Shown here: piece by piece, positions 51,998-61,087 of the stretch
Layout of the letters: the number at the start of each line of letters is the position of its first letter
Position numbering within the stretch: position 1 is the first letter of the stretch
Assembly (NCBI GenBank): GCA_017794705.1
Contig: CP051235.1
Span: forward strand, 2,047,010-2,111,009
Reading direction: 5' to 3'
Length of the DNA: 64,000 nt
Source: Devosia sp.
GTDB lineage: Bacteria > Pseudomonadota > Alphaproteobacteria > Rhizobiales > Devosiaceae
The notes under the pieces: generated by a model
Told to the model about the DNA's origin: nothing
The model's input: only the letters and a program-made list of their open reading frames with translations
Database searches by the model: none
Made by a program: the position numbers and the translations under genes

Positions 51998-53382
51998 TCG
52001 GCGGCCTCTTCAGTTGCGGGGTCTGGTGATGTGGCGCTGGCGGCCAGCACCGAGGCGCGGGCCGAGGACAGGAGCTGTTCGGCTTCGGCCATCAGCGCGA
52101 TCTGGTTGCCGGTGTCACCGGCCGCTTGCTGCATGGGGGTCGGCAATTCGGCAAGCGCATCAGCGGCGGGACCGAACTGGCGGTTGGCAACGGCCTGTTC
52201 GGCGCGGGCCAGGGTATCAATGACGGGATCTTCACCGGTTTCGCCGGTGGGGCGGATGGCCAGGAGCGCCCGGGCGCGGGACCAGAGATTGTCCCACATG
52301 CCGGCGTCAGGGTCAGCCGGCCGCGCCGCCATGATGACCGGCACGGCGCGCGAGAAATCGGTGACGATCCGGCCGGGTGCGGGCAGGCCGGTTTCGGCGG
52401 CAGCCAACAATTCATCAGAGGCGTTGAGGTCCGGCACCAGCGTGAGCAGGCTCTGCAATTCGGCGCTGAACGGACGCGCGGCTTCGAGGGCTGTCTCGAG
52501 ACCAGACAGGGCCAGGGGCAGGCGCAACAATTGCGTGTCGGACGAGGGCAGGGACGGTTCGGCCTGCATTTCGGCGATCTGGGCCTGCAATGACGTGATC
52601 ACTTCGCCTTCGGACAGAAGCCCTTCGCTGGTGACCTGCAGGTTAGTGTCAATGTCTCCGACGCGGGTATCCAATACGGTGACCTGCTGGCTGAGCGCCG
52701 TCAGTTCGGAGCGCAGGTCCGAAAGTTCGGTGGAGAGGGTTTCGGCCTGTTCCGAAGAGGCGCCGGACTGCAAGGCGGCGATGCGACTGTCGAGCTGATC
52801 GATGCGCGCTTCGATGCCGCTGAGATCGACGTCGGCGGCTTCGGCGGGGGCGGGCAGGTCGGCGATGGCGGTTTCCAACTCGTCCTGCCGGGTGGTGATC
52901 AGGTCATCATTATTGTCGGAGCGGGTGACGGCGTTGTCGAGCCGGGATTGCAGATCGGTGACCTGACGGTTGAGCGCGTTGAAGCCGACGAGTGCTTCCG
53001 ACACCTGTTCCTCGGCGAAGGTGAGGCGTTCGGCCTGATTGCCGGCCTGCTCGGGCATCAGGGCGGTCAGCATGCCGCTGGTTGCAAGGCCCAGCACCGC
53101 GAGAATGGCGACCACGGCGCCCACGGCTGCGCTGAGCGCGGCCGGGATCAGCGGGAAGGCCGGGCTGGCCGGATGGCTGGCGGCCGGATGCGGGCGCGCC
53201 GCGGATTGTGCAGAGGAACTTGAAGCGCTGCCGCCTGACGCGGCGCTTGCCGACGACGAGCTTGCGGTTTCGCTGCCCGACCTGGGCGCGTCAGCGGATT
53301 TGCTGGGGGTGCGCGGCGAGGTGCGGCGCGCCTGCATGTCAAGCGTGGGAGGTTTGACCGGACCGGACTGTTTTTCTGCCAT
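51994..53382 (-). CDS. Mic60/mitofilin-like inner-membrane protein (COG4223)
   Basis: The 462-residue protein has a Ser/Ala/Pro-rich cytosolic N-terminus of about 80 residues, one membrane segment near 80-105 and a long helical coiled-coil region with regular Leu/Ile spacing near 120-290. A C-terminal helical domain follows near 330-445. This is the layout of the alphaproteobacterial Mic60 homologues, which shape inner-membrane curvature and typically lie with heme-synthesis genes, as here between hemD and hemY. Function is inferred from family and context. Confidence 0.82.
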   Translation of the reverse strand: MAEKQSGPVKPPTLDMQARRTSPRTPSKSADAPRSGSETASSSSASAASGGSASSSSAQSAARPHPAASHPASPAFPLIPAALSAAVGAVVAILAVLGLATSGMLTALMPEQAGNQAERLTFAEEQVSEALVGFNALNRQVTDLQSRLDNAVTRSDNNDDLITTRQDELETAIADLPAPAEAADVDLSGIEARIDQLDSRIAALQSGASSEQAETLSTELSDLRSELTALSQQVTVLDTRVGDIDTNLQVTSEGLLSEGEVITSLQAQIAEMQAEPSLPSSDTQLLRLPLALSGLETALEAARPFSAELQSLLTLVPDLNASDELLAAAETGLPAPGRIVTDFSRAVPVIMAARPADPDAGMWDNLWSRARALLAIRPTGETGEDPVIDTLARAEQAVANRQFGPAADALAELPTPMQQAAGDTGNQIALMAEAEQLLSSARASVLAASATSPDPATEEAAE

Positions 53383-53420
53383 GGGGCCATCCTTTCATGT
53401 CCGGCAGCAAATTTCCACGT

Positions 53421-54119
53421 TCAGTCTGATTTGCGGTCATCCGATCCGAATGACAAGAGGGCATCCATCATTGCGTCTTCATTGGGGGCGCCGGCGATGT
53501 GAATGGGGCCGAGGCCGGCGTCACGAAGAGGCCGTGCGACGTTCTCGGAAAGACAGAGGCAAGCCCTGATTTCGGGCCGGTTGGGCAGGCTTGCAAAGAC
53601 TTCGGCGGTGCGGCGAGAGTAAAAAAACGCGACGTGGGCGTCCTGCGATACTGTTTCGGAGATGCGGGCAGGTTTCATTTCGTAGACCTCAATGGTCTCG
53701 GCACGCTGGCCGCCGCGTTCGAGCAGCAATTCAAGGTCACCGGCGCGGTGGCGGGCGGCGGGGTACAGAAGTTCGCCGTTGATCCTGGCGGCGAGGATCG
53801 TGTCGGCAAGCGAGCCGACGGTGCCCTCGGCGTCGGTGACATTGGCAAAACCGGCGGAGCGGGCGGCGGCGGCGGTCTTGGTGCCCACGGTGAAGGCGGG
53901 CAGGCGGGTGAGCGCTTCGATTTCGCCCCGCTGTTCGATGGCCTTGATGGCATTGGTGCTGGTGAAGGCGATGGCGGAAAAGCGCGCCGGGTCGGGGAGT
54001 GAGGGGCCGAACAGGGCAAACTCAAGCAGCGGCAGTCTGACCGGATCGTGACCGAGGCTGATGAGACGTTCGGCGGTTTCAGAACAGCCCGGCTCCGGGC
54101 GCGTCACCAACACCCGCAT
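53421..54119 (-). CDS. hemD: Uroporphyrinogen-III synthase
   Basis: HemD closes hydroxymethylbilane to uroporphyrinogen III. The 232-residue protein starts [10 protein letters not shown], has Ala-Phe-Thr-Ser-Thr-Asn-Ala near residue 50 and a Tyr-Glu-Met-Lys-Pro segment near 145, the usual two-domain layout. HemD is poorly conserved, but its place directly after hemC supports the call: the hemC TAA overlaps its ATG by one base. Confidence 0.9.
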   Translation of the reverse strand: MRVLVTRPEPGCSETAERLISLGHDPVRLPLLEFALFGPSLPDPARFSAIAFTSTNAIKAIEQRGEIEALTRLPAFTVGTKTAAAARSAGFANVTDAEGTVGSLADTILAARINGELLYPAARHRAGDLELLLERGGQRAETIEVYEMKPARISETVSQDAHVAFFYSRRTAEVFASLPNRPEIRACLCLSENVARPLRDAGLGPIHIAGAPNEDAMMDALLSFGSDDRKSD

Positions 54120-55099
54120 TACATGGCTGCCTGCTGGCGGAGGGCAGCAAAGAAAGGCTCTCCGGCCTGGCTGATCAGGCTCTCGCCAAGTTGCCGGCCC
54201 AGAGCCTCGGCATTTTCTGCGGGGCCGATAACGGTGCCGGTGAAACTTTGGTCTCCGTCCGGGCTGAGTACCTGGCCGTTAAGGGTCAGTTGGCCGTTGC
54301 TTGTTGTTGTCAGCACACCGATGGGCGTGCGGCAGGAGCCGTCGAGGGTGCGCAACATGGCCCGTTCAGCACTGATCGCGGTGTGGGTGAGGGCGTGGTT
54401 GAGCGGGGCGATTTTTTCCGCGGTGGCGTGATCGGATTCGCGGTATTCCAGCCCGATGGCGCCCTGGGCCGGGGCCGGGGGGAACAGGACCGGATCGAGG
54501 ATGGCGGTTGCGGCGTCAGCCATGCCCAGCCGGTTCAATCCGGCCAGCGCCAGAAGGGTGGCATCGGCCACGCCGTCCGTCAGCTTTCTGAGGCGGGTGG
54601 CGACATTGCCGCGGAATTCGAGCACGTGAAGGTCGGGCCGCTGATGGCGCATCTGCGCGGCCCGGCGCAGAGATGATGTGCCGATGCGGGCGCCCCTTGG
54701 CAGATCGTCAAGGCTTGGCGCGTTGAGGCAGATGAAGGCGTCGCGAACATCCTCGCGTTCGAGGTAGACCGGCATCACCAGCCCGTCTGGCAGCACTGTG
54801 GCCATGTCCTTGGCGCTGTGGACGCCGACATCGATGCGGCCGGAGAGCAGCGCATCCTCGATCTGACGCGAGAACAGACCCTTGCCGCCAATATCCTTGA
54901 GCGACAGATTTTCGGCCTGGGTCCGGTCGCCCTCGGTGCGGATCACCTCAATGTGGATGCGGTCGGCGGCCACCTGATGATGTTCAGCGAGAAGGCGGCG
55001 GACATGGGTGGCCTGTTCCAGCGCCAGCGGCGAACCACGCGTGCCAAGGGTCAGGAACGGGGCGGGCGATTGCAATTGGGGACCATCCTGATTAGGCAC
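54119..55099 (-). CDS. hemC: Porphobilinogen deaminase (hydroxymethylbilane synthase)
   Basis: HemC polymerises four porphobilinogen molecules. The family start [11 protein letters not shown] and the Val-His-Ser-Ala-Lys-Asp segment are clear. The cofactor-binding Cys lies in [10 protein letters not shown] near residue 260. The frame is open to 55528, but that region is antisense to tsaD; GTG 55099 gives a normal 326 residues and leaves 30 bases to the divergent tsaD start. No strong ribosome-binding site is visible. Confidence 0.93.
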   Translation of the reverse strand: MPNQDGPQLQSPAPFLTLGTRGSPLALEQATHVRRLLAEHHQVAADRIHIEVIRTEGDRTQAENLSLKDIGGKGLFSRQIEDALLSGRIDVGVHSAKDMATVLPDGLVMPVYLEREDVRDAFICLNAPSLDDLPRGARIGTSSLRRAAQMRHQRPDLHVLEFRGNVATRLRKLTDGVADATLLALAGLNRLGMADAATAILDPVLFPPAPAQGAIGLEYRESDHATAEKIAPLNHALTHTAISAERAMLRTLDGSCRTPIGVLTTTSNGQLTLNGQVLSPDGDQSFTGTVIGPAENAEALGRQLGESLISQAGEPFFAALRQQAAM

Positions 55100-55129
55100 T
55101 TGAATAACAAAGCCCGCTTGCGGGCAGGC

Positions 55130-56227
55130 ATGATGGGCATAGACCAGTTGACTGCAATCGAGCAAGCACCGCTTCGGATCCTTGGCATCGAGACCAGCTG
55201 CGATGAGACCGCGGCGGCGGTAGTGCTGCGGGACACGGCAGGACAGGGCCAAATCCTGTCCAATGTCATCCGTTCGCAGGTTGATGAGCACCGGCCCTAT
55301 GGCGGTGTGGTGCCGGAACTGGCGGCGCGGGCACATGTGGTGCATCTGGACCGGATCATCGCCGAGGCGTTGGCGCAGGCGGGAACGCGTCTTGAAGACC
55401 TGGACGGGATTGCCGCAACAGCGGGACCGGGATTGATCGGCGGTGTGCTGGTGGGGCTTACCACCGCCAAGGCGCTGGCGGCGGCGACGGGCAAGCCGCT
55501 GATTGCGGTCAATCATCTGGAAGCCCATGCGCTGACGGCGCGGCTTACCGACGGGATCGAATTTCCCTATCTGTTGCTGCTGGTGTCAGGTGGGCACAGC
55601 CAGTTCGTTCTGGTGCGCGGTGTGGGGGATTATCAGCGCTGGGGCTCGACCATTGATGATGCGCTGGGAGAGGCGTTTGACAAGGTCGCCAAGCTTTTAG
55701 GCCTGGGCTATCCGGGTGGACCGGAGGTGGAGAGGCTGGCGGCGAAGGGAGATGCATCGCGATTTGACCTGCCGCGCCCGCTGCTCAATCAGGACCGGCT
55801 GGACTTTTCGTTCTCCGGGCTGAAGACGGCGGTGCGACTGGCGGCGGAAAAAGTGGCGCCGGTCACAGACCAGGACGCGGCAGATATCTGCGCAGCGTTC
55901 CAGCAGGCGGTGACCGACATTGTCGAGGTGCGGGCCGGGGCGGCGCTGCAGCGGCTGGCGTCGGAAACCGAAGGTCTGTTGCGGCTGGTGGTGGCCGGGG
56001 GCGTTGCGGCCAACAAAGCGATCGGGGCGGCGCTGAAGCGGGCGGCAGATGCGGCGGGAGCCGAACTGATCGTGCCGCCACCGACGCTTTGTACGGACAA
56101 TGGGGCGATGGTGGCGTGGGCCGGGGCAGAGCGGCTGGCGCTTGGACAGGTTGACGGGTTTGATGCGGTGGCAAAGCCACGCTGGCCTCTGGATGAGGCA
56201 GGCATGCGCATCGGGGGTGCGGCATGA
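55130..56227 (+). CDS. tsaD: tRNA N6-threonylcarbamoyladenosine synthase subunit TsaD
   Basis: TsaD transfers the threonylcarbamoyl group to A37 of tRNAs with TsaB and TsaE. The N-terminus has Ile-Glu-Thr-Ser-Cys-Asp-Glu-Thr near residue 20; the metal-binding His-Leu-Glu-Ala-His is near 130, and Leu-Val-Ser-Gly-Gly-His near 155. The frame starts far upstream, but ATG 55130 (or the adjacent ATG 55133) is the natural start, about 365 residues. It is divergent from hemC and overlaps gpsA by four bases. Confidence 0.94.
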   Translation: MMGIDQLTAIEQAPLRILGIETSCDETAAAVVLRDTAGQGQILSNVIRSQVDEHRPYGGVVPELAARAHVVHLDRIIAEALAQAGTRLEDLDGIAATAGPGLIGGVLVGLTTAKALAAATGKPLIAVNHLEAHALTARLTDGIEFPYLLLLVSGGHSQFVLVRGVGDYQRWGSTIDDALGEAFDKVAKLLGLGYPGGPEVERLAAKGDASRFDLPRPLLNQDRLDFSFSGLKTAVRLAAEKVAPVTDQDAADICAAFQQAVTDIVEVRAGAALQRLASETEGLLRLVVAGGVAANKAIGAALKRAADAAGAELIVPPPTLCTDNGAMVAWAGAERLALGQVDGFDAVAKPRWPLDEAGMRIGGAA

Positions 56228-57222
56228 GCGGGCGGCGTGTGATGGTGATCGGGGCCGGGGCCTGGGGCACTGCGCTGGCGCAGGCGGCTGCCGCGGCCGG
56301 CAATGACGCGGTGCTGATCGGGCGCGATCAGGTGGTCGTCGACCAGATCAACGATCAGCACATGAACCGGGGCTACCTTGGGGAGATCGGGCTGTCGCCG
56401 AGGCTTTCAGCGACAACTCGATTTGAGGTGCTGGCTGCCGCCGATCTGGTGCTTTCGGCGGTGCCGGCGCAGACGACCCGCGGGGTGCTGGACGGCATCG
56501 AAGCGGATCTCAAGCGGCAAGTGCCCGTGACCGCCACCGCCAAGGGATTCGAGACAAAGACGCTGGCGCTGCAGAGCGAGATCATTGCCGCCTGCTGGCC
56601 GGACGCGCTGCCGATGGTGCTGTCGGGCCCGAGCTTTGCCGTCGATGTCGCGGCGGGGCGGCCGACGGCTGTGACGCTGGCGGGCGCCAATGAATCGAGG
56701 GTGCGGGAGGTTGCCGAGACCCTGGCGAGCGGGACTTTCCGGCCTTACGTTTCGACAGACCTGACTGGGGTGGAACTGGCGGGCGGGCTGAAGAATGTTT
56801 ATGCGCTGGCCTGCGGCGCGGTCGAAGGGGCAGGGCTTGGGCTCTCGGCGCGTTCGGCCCTGATGGCGCGGGCGCATGCGGAATTGACGCGGCTGGTGTT
56901 GGCGCGGGGCGGGCAGGCAGCAACCACGGTGGGGCTGGCAGGTCTCGGGGATCTGGCGCTCAGCTGCACCTCGCCACAATCGCGCAATTACAGGTTCGGC
57001 ATCGAGCTGGGGCGCGGCAAGAGTGTGGCCGAGGTCGAGGCCGAGGGTTTGGGGCTCGCCGAAGGGGTGGCCACCAGCCCGGTGGCGATGGCGCTTGCGC
57101 GGCAGTCGGGCGTTGACGCTCCGCTTGTCGAAGCTGTGAATCTGTTGCTGGGGGGGCGTATGAAGATCGCCGATCTGGTACATATGCTGATGACCCGCCC
57201 GCTGAAAAAGGAAGATGAGTGA
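56224..57222 (+). CDS. gpsA: NAD(P)H-dependent glycerol-3-phosphate dehydrogenase
   Basis: GpsA reduces dihydroxyacetone phosphate to sn-glycerol-3-phosphate for phospholipids. The 332-residue protein begins with Gly-Ala-Gly-Ala-Trp-Gly-Thr-Ala, the dinucleotide motif, and has Ser-Gly-Pro-Ser-Phe-Ala near residue 140. The catalytic Lys lies in Ala-Gly-Gly-Leu-Lys-Asn-Val near 192 and Gly-Leu-Gly-Asp-Leu near 240. ATGA overlaps with tsaD and a one-base overlap with the YciI gene indicate an operon. Confidence 0.96.
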   Translation: MSGRRVMVIGAGAWGTALAQAAAAAGNDAVLIGRDQVVVDQINDQHMNRGYLGEIGLSPRLSATTRFEVLAAADLVLSAVPAQTTRGVLDGIEADLKRQVPVTATAKGFETKTLALQSEIIAACWPDALPMVLSGPSFAVDVAAGRPTAVTLAGANESRVREVAETLASGTFRPYVSTDLTGVELAGGLKNVYALACGAVEGAGLGLSARSALMARAHAELTRLVLARGGQAATTVGLAGLGDLALSCTSPQSRNYRFGIELGRGKSVAEVEAEGLGLAEGVATSPVAMALARQSGVDAPLVEAVNLLLGGRMKIADLVHMLMTRPLKKEDE

Positions 57223-57512
57223 TGCATTTCGCCCTGATCTGTAACGACAAGCCCGGCGCGCTGCCCATCCGGCAGGAAACCCGTCCGGCGCATCTGGAGT
57301 TTCTGAAAGGGCTGGGCGACCGGCTGGCGTTCGCCGGACCTTTCACCGACGATGCGGGGCACCCCAATGGCTCGCTTGTAGTGATCGTCGCTGATGATCT
57401 TCAAGGCGCCGAAGCGGTCGCCGCAGAAGACCCTTATGCGAAGGCGGGTCTGTTCGAAAAGGTTGAAATCCGCCCCTGGGTCTGGGCGCTGAATAATCCG
57501 GAAGGGGCATGA
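57222..57512 (+). CDS. YciI family protein
   Basis: About 96 residues from ATG 57222, overlapping the gpsA stop by one base with AAGGA upstream; GTG 57219 is possible. Arg-Pro-Ala-His-Leu-Glu-Phe-Leu near residue 22 has the conserved His, and Asp-Pro-Tyr-Ala-Lys-Ala-Gly-Leu near 70 matches the YciI fold, a ferredoxin-like domain seen alone or in dye-decolouring and sigma-factor contexts. Function unknown. Confidence 0.88.
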   Translation: MHFALICNDKPGALPIRQETRPAHLEFLKGLGDRLAFAGPFTDDAGHPNGSLVVIVADDLQGAEAVAAEDPYAKAGLFEKVEIRPWVWALNNPEGA

Positions 57513-57931
57513 GCATGGCCTACTGGCTGTTCAAATCCGAACCCAACACCTGGGGCTGGGACCATCAGGTGAAAAAAGGGGCCCCGCAGGAATGGGACGG
57601 GGTGCGCAATTATGCGGCGCGCAATTTCATGCGCGACATGAAGGTCGGCGATCTGGGGTTCTTTTATCACTCGGTCGATGAAAAGCGCATCGTGGGGATC
57701 GTGCGGGTGGCGGCGGAAGCGCACCGGGATTCGACCACTGATGACGAGCGCTGGGAATGCGTGGACATCGAGGCGGTCAAGCCGGTGCCGCGGCCGGTCA
57801 CGCTAGACGAAATCAAGGCGACACCGGCGCTCAAGGACATGATCCTTGTCAATAATTCGCGGCTGAGCGTGCAGCCGGTGACCGACAAGGAATGGAAGCT
57901 GATCTGCAAGATGGGCGAGGTTGTGGACTAG
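57509..57931 (+). CDS. EVE domain-containing protein
   Basis: The 140-residue product begins Met-Ala-Tyr-Trp-Leu-Phe-Lys-Ser-Glu-Pro (after an extra Met-Ser) and has Trp-Asp-Gly-Val-Arg-Asn-Tyr-Ala-Ala-Arg-Asn and Gly-Phe-Phe-Tyr-His-Ser, all typical of EVE (thymocyte nuclear protein 1-like) domains that bind modified bases. The tsaD-gpsA-YciI-EVE order is common in alphaproteobacteria. It overlaps YciI by four bases. Confidence 0.92.
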   Translation: MSMAYWLFKSEPNTWGWDHQVKKGAPQEWDGVRNYAARNFMRDMKVGDLGFFYHSVDEKRIVGIVRVAAEAHRDSTTDDERWECVDIEAVKPVPRPVTLDEIKATPALKDMILVNNSRLSVQPVTDKEWKLICKMGEVVD

Positions 57932-57978
57932 ACTGACTTGCCGCCGGTGTGGCGGCGGAATCGCGAGGGGGATTTTCG

Positions 57979-58389
57979 ATGTCGCATTTTGATGTGAACT
58001 GGATCGCAGTGGTTCTGGCCGCCGTGGCGTCCATGGCGCTGGGCATGGGCTGGTACATGGGCCTGGCCAAGCCGTGGGTGGCTGCGACAGGCAAAAAAGC
58101 TGAGGATCTCATGGGTTCGGGCGGCAGCACCGCGCCGTTCGCCTTCGCCGCGGTCTGCCAGCTGATCATGGCCTATTTCATTGCCATGCTGACGCCGGCG
58201 CTAATGGAAGAAACCACCGCGATGAGCGCGATCATCGTGGGCGTGCACATGTGGTTCGGTTTCATCCTGACCTCAATGGTGCTCAATCACCGCTACCAGA
58301 ACATGAGTTGGAACCTGACGCTGATCGATGGCGGCTATCTGCTCGGCGTGGTGGTTGTGCAGGGGCTGGTGATCGGGCTGTTCGGGTAA
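57979..58389 (+). CDS. DUF1761 family membrane protein
   Basis: From ATG 57979, preceded by GAGGGGGA, the product is 136 residues with four hydrophobic segments. Met-Ala-Leu-Gly-Met-Gly-Trp-Tyr near residue 20 is the family hallmark. Function unknown. It is probably the end of the tsaD operon, about 50 bases after the EVE gene. Confidence 0.85.
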   Translation: MSHFDVNWIAVVLAAVASMALGMGWYMGLAKPWVAATGKKAEDLMGSGGSTAPFAFAAVCQLIMAYFIAMLTPALMEETTAMSAIIVGVHMWFGFILTSMVLNHRYQNMSWNLTLIDGGYLLGVVVVQGLVIGLFG

Positions 58390-58400
58390 GGCCCACCGCC

Positions 58401-58580
58401 TCAGAAATCGCTGGCGATACCCTTGTTTTCCCAGTCGCCATAACGGGCGGGGTCGGGGCCATTTCGGCCGCCTTTTTCAACCGGCGTGGGCTTTTTTTCT
58501 GCCTCGGCGGCCCTGCGACGGGCCTCGGCTTCCTTCAGCGCCTGCTCGGCATTGTGCTTTTGCTTGTCAGCGGCGGTCAT
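58401..58580 (-). CDS. DUF1674 protein (succinate dehydrogenase assembly factor 4-like)
   Basis: This 59-residue protein starts at ATG 58580. The N-terminal half is a charged helix (Ala-Glu-Ala-Arg-Arg-Arg-Ala-Ala-Glu-Ala-Glu); the C-terminus Gly-Pro-Asp-Pro-Ala-Arg-Tyr-Gly-Asp-Trp-Glu-Asn-Lys-Gly is the strongly conserved DUF1674/SDHAF4 motif. The eukaryotic relative helps insert FAD into succinate dehydrogenase. It is convergent with the DUF1761 gene and divergent from htpX. Confidence 0.9.
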   Translation of the reverse strand: MTAADKQKHNAEQALKEAEARRRAAEAEKKPTPVEKGGRNGPDPARYGDWENKGIASDF

Positions 58581-58675
58581 GGCCCTATCCGGTCTTGCGG
58601 CAAGTTGAATTGACTCCGGTCCTGCCCGTTCCCATTTATTGACCACACAGTTTGAAGTCAAAACGGGAAAAGCGA

Positions 58676-59662
58676 ATGGTCAATTTCGTGCGGACCTCGG
58701 TCCTTCTGGCGGCGATGACCGGCCTGTTCATGGCCGTCGGCCTTGTCGTGGGCGGCGTCAATGGCATGCTGATTGCCTTTGGCATTGCCGTGGTCACCAA
58801 TGCCATCGGGTTCTGGAACTCAGACAAGATGGTTCTTGGCCTGCAGGGTGCCAAACGGATCGAGCGGCAGCAGGCGCCTGAACTGTTTGACATGGTGTCC
58901 GATCTGTCCGATCGGGCCGGGCTGCCCATGCCCAAGCTTTACGTGATCGAGGCCGAACAGCCGAATGCCTTTGCCACCGGGCGCAGCCCGGACCATGCGG
59001 CTGTGGCCGTGTCTTCGGGGCTGGTGCGCATGCTCGACCGGCGCGAACTGGCGGGGGTGATTGCTCACGAACTCGCCCATATCCGCTCGCGCGATACGCT
59101 GCTGATGGTTTTGACGGCGACCATGGCCGGCGCCATCTCCATGCTGGCGCAGTTCGGCCTGTTCTTCGGCGGCCGCTCGAACAACAGTCCCCTGGGGCCG
59201 TTGGGCGCAATCGTTGCCATCATCGTGGCGCCGCTGGCTGCCATGCTTGTGCAGATGGCGGTGAGCCGCACGCGGGAATATGAAGCGGACCGTGACGGTG
59301 CCGAAATCAGCGGTGATCCCCTGGCCCTGGCTTCGGCGCTGCGCAAGATTTCGCGGGCGGCTGAGCAGATCCCCAATGTGGCGGCGCAGCGGACGCCGGG
59401 CATGGCGCATATGTTCATTATCAACCCGCTGGGGCACCGGCCGGGCGACAATCTGTTTGCCACCCACCCCGCCGTTGACAATCGGGTGCTGGAACTCGAA
59501 AAGCTGGCCGGAGAAATGGGTGGCGATCTGCGCACGCCTGTGACGCGGTCGCGGCGGCCGATGGAGCGGCGGGTGACCAATGGTTCGACAAGGGGCGCCG
59601 GCTGGCGTATTCCGCCCACGGGCGGCGGTGCGGATCAGGGCAGGCGCGGCCCCTGGGGCTAG
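58676..59662 (+). CDS. htpX: Membrane zinc metalloprotease HtpX
   Basis: HtpX is an inner-membrane M48 protease for quality control of membrane proteins. From ATG 58676 the 328-residue product has two N-terminal helices, the His131-Glu-x-x-His135 zinc motif, two further helices near 142-160 and 172-195, and the downstream Glu-Ala-Asp-Arg zinc ligand region near 203. The longer frame start at 58652 is less likely. The C-terminus is Gly/Arg-rich. Confidence 0.95.
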   Translation: MVNFVRTSVLLAAMTGLFMAVGLVVGGVNGMLIAFGIAVVTNAIGFWNSDKMVLGLQGAKRIERQQAPELFDMVSDLSDRAGLPMPKLYVIEAEQPNAFATGRSPDHAAVAVSSGLVRMLDRRELAGVIAHELAHIRSRDTLLMVLTATMAGAISMLAQFGLFFGGRSNNSPLGPLGAIVAIIVAPLAAMLVQMAVSRTREYEADRDGAEISGDPLALASALRKISRAAEQIPNVAAQRTPGMAHMFIINPLGHRPGDNLFATHPAVDNRVLELEKLAGEMGGDLRTPVTRSRRPMERRVTNGSTRGAGWRIPPTGGGADQGRRGPWG

Positions 59663-59673
59663 AAAGACGTTTC

Positions 59674-60984
59674 ATGACAGGTTCCACATCTGACGGGCGC
59701 GCAGCGAAACCGGGTTTGGCAGCGCGGCGGATGGCAGCGCTTGTTTTGAAGGATGTGCTTGGCGGCCAGAGCTTTCAGCCGGTCAGCGCCGATGCGTTCG
59801 ACGATCCGCGCGATGTGGCGCTGTGCAATCGGCTGATCACCGTGGCGCTAAGGCGGCACGGACATCTCAATCAGATCATTGATGCGTTGCTGCAAAAAGG
59901 CGTGCCGCCGCGTTCCGGTCTGTTCGAACCGCTCTTGCGCATCGGGCTCAGCGAATTGCTGTTCATGGAGGGCCAGGCCGCGCACAGTGCGCTCAACCTC
60001 GCCGTCGAGATATTGAAACGCGACAGGCGGGGCGGCCGGTTTGACCGCTTGTTGAACGGGGCGCTCCGGCAGGCGCAGCGGGATGCCGGCCGGTTCGAGT
60101 CGCTCGATCCTTCCCTGCTCATTCCGGAATGGTTGCAGACCGGTTGGACGAATTCGTTTGGTCCGGACGTGGTGCCGGCGGCGGCGGAAGCGCTGCTTGA
60201 GGGTCCGGCGCTCGATTTGACCCTGAAACGGAAGGATGCGGCCTTGATCGTCGCGCTCGGCGGTGAACAGGTTCTGGGCAACAGCGTCCGCATTGCTGAC
60301 CGCGATCGCCCGGTCAGTGATTTGCCGGGATATGCGAGCGGCGACTGGTGGGTGCAGGACGCCGCAGCGGCGGTGCCGGCGCGGCTGATTTCCTGCGAAA
60401 AGGGCGCGCGGGTGCTCGACATGTGTGCGGCGCCTGGCGGCAAGACCGCGCAGCTTTGCGCGGCCGGCTACCAGGTGACGGCGCTCGACAAGGACGGCAA
60501 GCGGCTCAAGCGGGTGGGCGAGAATCTGCAGCGGCTGGGCCTTGCGGCAGACCTGATCGAAGGCGATGCCCGCAGCTTCGATCCCGGTCATAAGTTTGAC
60601 GCCGTACTGATTGACGCGCCCTGTACCGCGACGGGCACTTTGCGGCGCCATCCGGAAGTCATCTGGCATCGGACGCTCAAGGATGTGGCACAGCTTGTCG
60701 CGCTGCAGCGGCAGATGATCGGTCAGGCGGTCTCGCTTCTGGCTGAGGGCGGTCAGCTGGTTTTCTGCACATGTTCGCTGCAGGCCGAGGAGGGCGAGCA
60801 ACAAGCCGAATGGATCGCTGCGCAATTCAGCGAGTTGCAGCCGGTGCCGGTGCGGCCGGAGCAGGTCGACAATTGGGCCGACTCAATCTCGCCACAGGGC
60901 TGGTTCAGGACGCATCCGGGTCTGGCGCTGCCAAAGGGCGGGAAAACTGACGGATTCTTCGCTGCCAGCTTCCGGCGGGGATGA
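59674..60984 (+). CDS. rsmB: 16S rRNA m5C967 methyltransferase RsmB-like
   Basis: The 436-residue protein has an N-terminal NusB-like helical domain (about residues 15-140) and a SAM-dependent Rossmann domain. Cys-Ala-Ala-Pro-Gly-Gly-Lys-Thr near 250 binds SAM; Asp-Ala-Pro-Cys carries the release Cys near 315 and Cys-Thr-Cys-Ser the nucleophile Cys367. It methylates C967 in 16S rRNA by family. It starts 11 bases after htpX and probably shares its transcript. Confidence 0.9.
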   Translation: MTGSTSDGRAAKPGLAARRMAALVLKDVLGGQSFQPVSADAFDDPRDVALCNRLITVALRRHGHLNQIIDALLQKGVPPRSGLFEPLLRIGLSELLFMEGQAAHSALNLAVEILKRDRRGGRFDRLLNGALRQAQRDAGRFESLDPSLLIPEWLQTGWTNSFGPDVVPAAAEALLEGPALDLTLKRKDAALIVALGGEQVLGNSVRIADRDRPVSDLPGYASGDWWVQDAAAAVPARLISCEKGARVLDMCAAPGGKTAQLCAAGYQVTALDKDGKRLKRVGENLQRLGLAADLIEGDARSFDPGHKFDAVLIDAPCTATGTLRRHPEVIWHRTLKDVAQLVALQRQMIGQAVSLLAEGGQLVFCTCSLQAEEGEQQAEWIAAQFSELQPVPVRPEQVDNWADSISPQGWFRTHPGLALPKGGKTDGFFAASFRRG

Positions 60985-61087
60985 CCGGTCAGAGAATTGC
61001 TGGCAGATTGAGCTGACAAAAAGCGGGTAGCGCGCGGATCTCGTGCGTTCATGGAAGCACCGGTTCCGCGGGCGGGCAGGCTGACCG

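Noticed and set aside
54818-55129. N-terminal extension of the TsaD frame
   Set aside because: It is antisense to hemC and precedes the conserved TsaD start.
55100-55528. N-terminal extension of the HemC frame
   Set aside because: It is antisense to tsaD; HemC family length is satisfied from GTG 55099.
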